From an uncultured Bacilli bacterium (GTDB taxonomy: Bacteria > Bacillota_I > Bacilli_A > RF39 > UBA660), in NCBI GenBank assembly GCA_934101115.1, contig CAKOPW010000008.1, forward strand, positions 4,367-68,366: a DNA stretch of 64,000 nt, in the 5' to 3' direction. Position numbers and translations under genes: made by a program. The notes under the pieces were generated by a model. That model had not been told where the DNA came from, did no database searches, and worked only from the letters and a program-made list of their open reading frames with translations. This document shows, one piece after another, positions 60,137-64,000 of this stretch; within the stretch, counting starts at the first letter, position 1, and each line of letters starts with the position of its first letter.

Positions 60137-61108
60137 CTATTTTTTACAATTCACTAACCAACTAATTAGTTCATTATTTTTGTATGCTTTTGATGGAACT
60201 CCAAAATGATCGGTTCCTTCTAATTCTGTTATTTTGGCATTCACTCCGATACTTTTTAAAGTAGCTATTATTGTTCTAGATGAACTTGGATCTACAATAG
60301 TATCATTTGTTCCTATAAAAGCCCATATTTTTGTTTTACTTAATCCAGTTAAATTTTCTTCAGTGTTCTTTATGCTTCCACTCATCGGAGCAATGCACGC
60401 AAAAGTATTTGGCAATTTAATTTGTAATTGATAAGTACCAGTTCCTCCCATTGAATGCCCAGTTAGTGAAACTTTGTTTAAATCAATAGCATAGCTGGTG
60501 TTCAAAGTTTTAATTAAAGTTTTTAAATTATCTGATATATCAACCCATCCAGTATAACTATTCGTAAGTTTCGGAATAACTACATAACTTCTTAAATTAT
60601 TATAGTATCCATCATATAAATATTTAGGAAATCCATCAGTTGTTAATAAAGTCTCAACATTGCCTTTTTTATTTGTTCCTCCGTGAAGATACATAATTAA
60701 AGGCATGTTTGCTTCCGGATTACTTGGTATATATAGATAATATTGTAAATTCCCCAGGTTATGTAATTCAAATTTTGAAGGTATATCTTGTTTTGTTGTT
60801 GCCTCTTTTTGAGTAATATTAATTACTTTCTTAGAAGTTGTAGTATTATTTGACTCAACCTTTTGTTCAGCTTTATTTGTAGTTGGTTCAGTTACTTTTT
60901 CTGAATTAGTGTCTATAACATTATCGTCAAGTATTTTATCTTCTATCTTATCAGTTTTATTTTCTTTTGTTATAATCGTTTCATTAACATCTTTTTTGCT
61001 TTTCATTTCTTTTGATAAAAAACATCCTATTATAGTTAAAATAATAATGATGATAGCAATAATTAGACTTATAAAAACCTTCTTTTTATCCAAAATAAAC
61101 ATCTCCTT
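60137..61108 (-). CDS. Membrane-anchored or secreted alpha/beta hydrolase (esterase)
   Basis: About 323 aa. An N-terminal membrane helix (VFISLIIAIIIIILTIIGCF), then a Thr/Lys/Asn-rich linker, and a hydrolase domain: LPLIMYLHGGTNKKG (oxyanion), SLTGHSMGGTGTY (nucleophile Ser), GTNDTIVDPSS (Asp) and GTDHFGVPSKAY (His). Looks like the PHB-depolymerase/acetyl-xylan-type esterases, acting outside the membrane. The Cys at the end of the helix might be lipidated. Confidence 0.82.
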   Translation of the reverse strand, partial: KEMFILDKKKVFISLIIAIIIIILTIIGCFLSKEMKSKKDVNETIITKENKTDKIEDKILDDNVIDTNSEKVTEPTTNKAEQKVESNNTTTSKKVINITQKEATTKQDIPSKFELHNLGNLQYYLYIPSNPEANMPLIMYLHGGTNKKGNVETLLTTDGFPKYLYDGYYNNLRSYVVIPKLTNSYTGWVDISDNLKTLIKTLNTSYAIDLNKVSLTGHSMGGTGTYQLQIKLPNTFACIAPMSGSIKNTEENLTGLSKTKIWAFIGTNDTIVDPSSSRTIIATLKSIGVNAKITELEGTDHFGVPSKAYKNNELISWLVNCKK

Positions 61109-61140
61109 TTTCATTAAACTATACAACTACCTTGATATAT

Positions 61141-61725
61141 TTATTTTTTATAAAAATGAAAATCACAGCAATCTCCATCATATCCTAAAGTTTTTGTTCT
61201 AGTAAATCCTATTTTCTTTAATCCACCATAAGTAACATTATCAACATCACAAAATAAGCAACAAAGTTTTTCACATTCATTTTCGACACATGCAGTATGC
61301 CATAAACATTTAGTAATAGTAACATCAAAATAATTTTTTCCGTGTTTTTGAGTACTTATTTGTAAATCGGTTGTTCGCATAATTTTAAGAAAAATGTTTT
61401 TATAAATTGCATAAAAGCCTGGAACTAATTCCATTCTTTTTGTTGACAAATGTTTCTTTGCAGCAACTATGTCGAGCATGTATTTTTTCATATATTCATA
61501 TGTTTTATCCTCTGAATACCCATATTCCTTAAATGACTTGTATAGAGCTATACGTGGAAGAATTGTTTGAGTAAGAGTTTTTATTTGATTTTTTGATTTA
61601 TCTTTTTGATTTTTTACTAGATCATCTAAAATTGCACTTTGTTTAGCAAATATATTTTTACCTTCTTCTATACCAAGTTCATCAGTTAAATATTTTTCTA
61701 TTTGCTTTTGTTGTTTTATTTTCAT
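61141..61725 (-). CDS. ATC-hydrolase-family protein (L-2-amino-thiazoline-4-carboxylate hydrolase type)
   Basis: 194 aa. Features KTLTQTILPRIALYKSFKEYGYSEDKTYEYMKKY, VTKCLWHTACVENECEKL-like Cys cluster and CDVDNVTYG, CCDFHFYKK. These are characteristic of the L-2-amino-thiazoline-4-carboxylic acid hydrolase family; most members have no proven substrate. ATG 61725 behind GGCGGTATAAAT. Confidence 0.8.
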   Translation of the reverse strand: MKIKQQKQIEKYLTDELGIEEGKNIFAKQSAILDDLVKNQKDKSKNQIKTLTQTILPRIALYKSFKEYGYSEDKTYEYMKKYMLDIVAAKKHLSTKRMELVPGFYAIYKNIFLKIMRTTDLQISTQKHGKNYFDVTITKCLWHTACVENECEKLCCLFCDVDNVTYGGLKKIGFTRTKTLGYDGDCCDFHFYKK

Positions 61726-61825
61726 ATTTATACCGCCTTTTGTATTTATCTCAAACTTCAATAATTCCAATAAAATTATATCAAAATTAAATTAAATATC
61801 ATAGCCGATTGTAGACTAAATAAAA

Positions 61826-61862
61826 AAAGATGGTGGAAACTTTAATAGTTTTACCAGCTTAA
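61826..61862 (-). terminator. Terminator behind the 691-aa gene
   Basis: Minus TGGTAAAACT-ATTA-AGTTTCCACCA (imperfect) followed by T7. Confidence 0.65.
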
Positions 61863-61918
61863 TTTTTTTAGGTCCTTTTTATTGGCTATTCTAGTATCTC
61901 CTTATACTTTTATAACAC

Positions 61919-63994
61919 TTAACTTAATTTCGGACCTTCTTCTTCCAAATTCTTTTCTTCTTCTAAATCAAGTTCATCTAAGATTTCAGCATAATCTTCT
62001 GGATTATATGATGTTTCTAAATTTGCTGATAAGCCGAATAGATTGATTCCTTGTTCTTGTAATGTATTTATAATATTATTATACATTGGTGAATTTTTAT
62101 CCATCGTTGACATATAGTTTTGAAAAAGATTAATAAAATCTTCTTCACTTCCTATTTCATAAAGTTTATCTTTTATTTGAATCATCGGGAACTTACTATT
62201 ATCCTTGGGAACGAATTTTATATCAAAACATCCACTTTTTTGTAAACTATAACATATTTTATCAATCTTATCATATCCCAGTTTTTTTGTTACCTCTGCT
62301 TTTACCATAAATTGATTTTCTATTTTTTCTAGCTCTCTTGCATCATTTTTATAGATTTCTTTTAAAACTAAATAAGCTAAGATGGCATAAAATGTTCGAT
62401 GATTTCCATCTTGAGTTACATAGTATTTATCACCAATTTTTGCTAATTTTATCGTTTCTTTTAAAGTACTTATTTTTTTCAAATTTTCAAAAATGTCTTC
62501 ATCTAAATTACTTAATGCTCTTTTACCATAATTATCTTTATCATGATAAAAATATGAAATACATTGTAAAATACTCATGTCATTACTTCCTATTGCAAAA
62601 GTTCCGACTATATCTTTTAAGTTTACCATTTCAATTTCTTTAATATTAAAAGGCCCATCATAAGCCAAAGCATAATCAATTTCATTCGTCTTTGCTGTAT
62701 TTTCACCATGCATTGTTGTAGTAAAACTGCTTGGCAAATTGTTTAAATCTATTCCATATTTAGTAAGAAAATTGGCGACAGGCCTGCTTATTTTAAATGT
62801 TTCTAATAAGGAATCATCTATTTCTGGTAACTTATTAAACTCATCAATTTTTTCTACGGCATCAACATCAAAACAAAATTTTTCAGGATCAATATCTAGT
62901 TCTGATATTTGTGATTCAAATTCAATTTTGCTTTTTAGTGAAGCCAAAAAGTTTGGATCATATTTTGGAATTTCTGTTGATGTTTCATGAATTACTTTTT
63001 CAATAGAATGTGCTGTAAGCGGTATTCCATTTCCTAAATCAATGGTTGTTGATGACATTTTTTCGTATCCATATTTTCTTAAATAAATTATGAATTTATC
63101 TATAATTGTAGAAATATCATTTGATATTTTTTCTTTTGATTGTAAGCTATCTAAAGTATATCCTACTTCCTTTATAACGTCTTCCTCATTAAATGTTTTT
63201 CCTGAATTTTTAGATTGATTCATTAAACGAGTTTTTACTCTTTGATATTTTTCTTCCAATTCTTTAATTAGTTCGTCAGCTATTTTAGAAGAAAGATAAT
63301 CTTTGAATAAAACTTCTCTTCCGTCGACATTTATTTTTTCTTCCAATTGAAAATTAATCCATCTTTTGGAGCTTTCATCAATGGCTTTTTCAATTATGGT
63401 TGCACGTTTTTTATTAAAAGAAGTTTTTTTACCATCAATAGACTTATTTGGTTCAGAACCATAACCAATCCAACCATCAATTCGTCCTGTAAGAAGTGGT
63501 GGATCTTTCATTCTGGATATTAATTCTGGATATTCTTTTTGCATTTCTTTTAAAATATTAAGATATTTATTAAGATTTTCTGTTGAAGAATATATTACTA
63601 CTGTATCATCTCGGTTGCCATATTGATCAAACTTAAAATAATAAGGAAGCTTATATTTATCACATTTTTCTACAAGTATATTGATTATTTTATAGGTATC
63701 GAGTGATTCACAATCAATATATAATCTGTGTTCTACGTTTGGATAGTCATCTTTTTTAGCAGTTAAATATCTTGAACAAACGTGAATCCAACCACTGCCA
63801 TCACCAAAAGAAGACCAACGATATTTATCCAAAGCATCCTCTAATTCCTTATCACCCTTTTTTCCAAAGAATATATTATTTGCTTCAGCCATAGTAGTTA
63901 CATCTGGAACGGTTTTTAAATATTGTCTCATTTTAATAAAATCATAACCATAACTACCCTTTTTATATAATTCAATAAATTCTTCTTTAGTCAT
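61919..63994 (-). CDS. Large protein with ParB-like motif and possible HopA1-like region
   Basis: 691 aa, no signal peptide. Residues about 70-200 (HRLYIDCESLDTYKIINIL, KLPYYFKFDQYGNRDDTVVIY, PPLLTGRIDGWIGYGSEPN) recall HopA1-type folds in effectors and lanthipeptide-related proteins. Residues about 455-580 (NLKDIVGTFAIGSNDMSIL, YVTQDGNHRTFYAILAYLV) match the ParB/sulfiredoxin DGNHR nucleotide-binding motif. Acidic C-terminus. The start at 63994 is near the window edge and its ribosome site cannot be judged. Confidence 0.6.
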   Translation of the reverse strand: MTKEEFIELYKKGSYGYDFIKMRQYLKTVPDVTTMAEANNIFFGKKGDKELEDALDKYRWSSFGDGSGWIHVCSRYLTAKKDDYPNVEHRLYIDCESLDTYKIINILVEKCDKYKLPYYFKFDQYGNRDDTVVIYSSTENLNKYLNILKEMQKEYPELISRMKDPPLLTGRIDGWIGYGSEPNKSIDGKKTSFNKKRATIIEKAIDESSKRWINFQLEEKINVDGREVLFKDYLSSKIADELIKELEEKYQRVKTRLMNQSKNSGKTFNEEDVIKEVGYTLDSLQSKEKISNDISTIIDKFIIYLRKYGYEKMSSTTIDLGNGIPLTAHSIEKVIHETSTEIPKYDPNFLASLKSKIEFESQISELDIDPEKFCFDVDAVEKIDEFNKLPEIDDSLLETFKISRPVANFLTKYGIDLNNLPSSFTTTMHGENTAKTNEIDYALAYDGPFNIKEIEMVNLKDIVGTFAIGSNDMSILQCISYFYHDKDNYGKRALSNLDEDIFENLKKISTLKETIKLAKIGDKYYVTQDGNHRTFYAILAYLVLKEIYKNDARELEKIENQFMVKAEVTKKLGYDKIDKICYSLQKSGCFDIKFVPKDNSKFPMIQIKDKLYEIGSEEDFINLFQNYMSTMDKNSPMYNNIINTLQEQGINLFGLSANLETSYNPEDYAEILDELDLEEEKNLEEEGPKLS

Positions 63995-64000
63995 AGCTAC

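Noticed and set aside
1..64000. Insertion sequences or transposases
   Set aside because: None recognised in either strand; the prophage is the only mobile element supported.

Overview
The window is strongly AT-rich chromosomal DNA from a low-GC Gram-positive bacterium (Bacillota, probably a gut-type Bacilli lineage near Mollicutes relatives). The standard code is used: TGG reads Trp and TGA is a stop. Supporting features are a T-box-controlled valS operon, an LTA-synthase-type sulfatase, strong GGAGG ribosome sites and VanZ/CmpB-type membrane proteins. About 37.7 kb is one apparently intact siphovirus-type prophage.

Left host flank (1-5958). Genes read leftward: valS (cut by the window edge), an HD-domain hydrolase, the T-box leader with its promoter, a two-domain CmpB-type membrane protein, a membrane-anchored extracytoplasmic protein, and an LtaS-like enzyme. 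A rightward tRNA-Gly(GCC) gene follows and is the integration target.

Prophage (5940-43630, 19-bp direct repeats). Reading inward from attL: a rightward HNH 'moron', then leftward lysis genes (CHAP endolysin, two holin candidates), three paralogous tail-tip proteins, a 78-bp tetranucleotide tract, tail proteins, tape measure, tail chaperones, tail tube, connectors, major capsid, scaffold, minor capsid protein with a C-terminal toxin-like nuclease domain, portal and terminase. A packed early operon lies beyond 28.4 kb (small accessory ORFs, PcfJ/PcfK-like, NinB-like, SSB, MBL nuclease-like, RecT, DUF1351, DnaD-like replisome organiser). The right end holds divergent cro/cI-like repressors with four operator copies, a membrane protein, an ImmA-like protease and the integrase. 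Several genes shorter than 60 codons fill apparent gaps.

The most unusual content is RNA. A stretch of about 710 nt upstream of the terminase genes has no long ORF but is full of perfect long-range helices. It is preceded by three 31-bp-spaced iterons with an extended -10, and ends in an intrinsic terminator; a tRNA-like gene follows after a 55-codon ORF. A second RNA of about 250 nt, between the minor capsid and scaffold genes, has its own near-consensus promoter, a predicted loop-loop interaction and a terminator. The two non-coding regions share a 10-nt motif. The larger RNA resembles in size and context the giant phage RNAs GOLLD and ROOL, but I cannot confirm family membership by eye.

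Right host flank (43631-64000) is an accessory region: an intact DUF1016/YhcG nuclease plus a degraded second copy, a SirTM/macrodomain/HxlR/MBL group with shared operator-like repeats, a glutamine amidotransferase, an ABC-FtsX exporter, a nucleoside phosphorylase, VanZ, sugar-type oxidoreductase, an SDR lacking its catalytic lysine, a homopolymer-frameshifted gene, a MATE-like transporter, a transglutaminase-like protein, a secreted esterase, an ATC-hydrolase-family protein and a large protein with ParB-like and possible HopA1-like regions.
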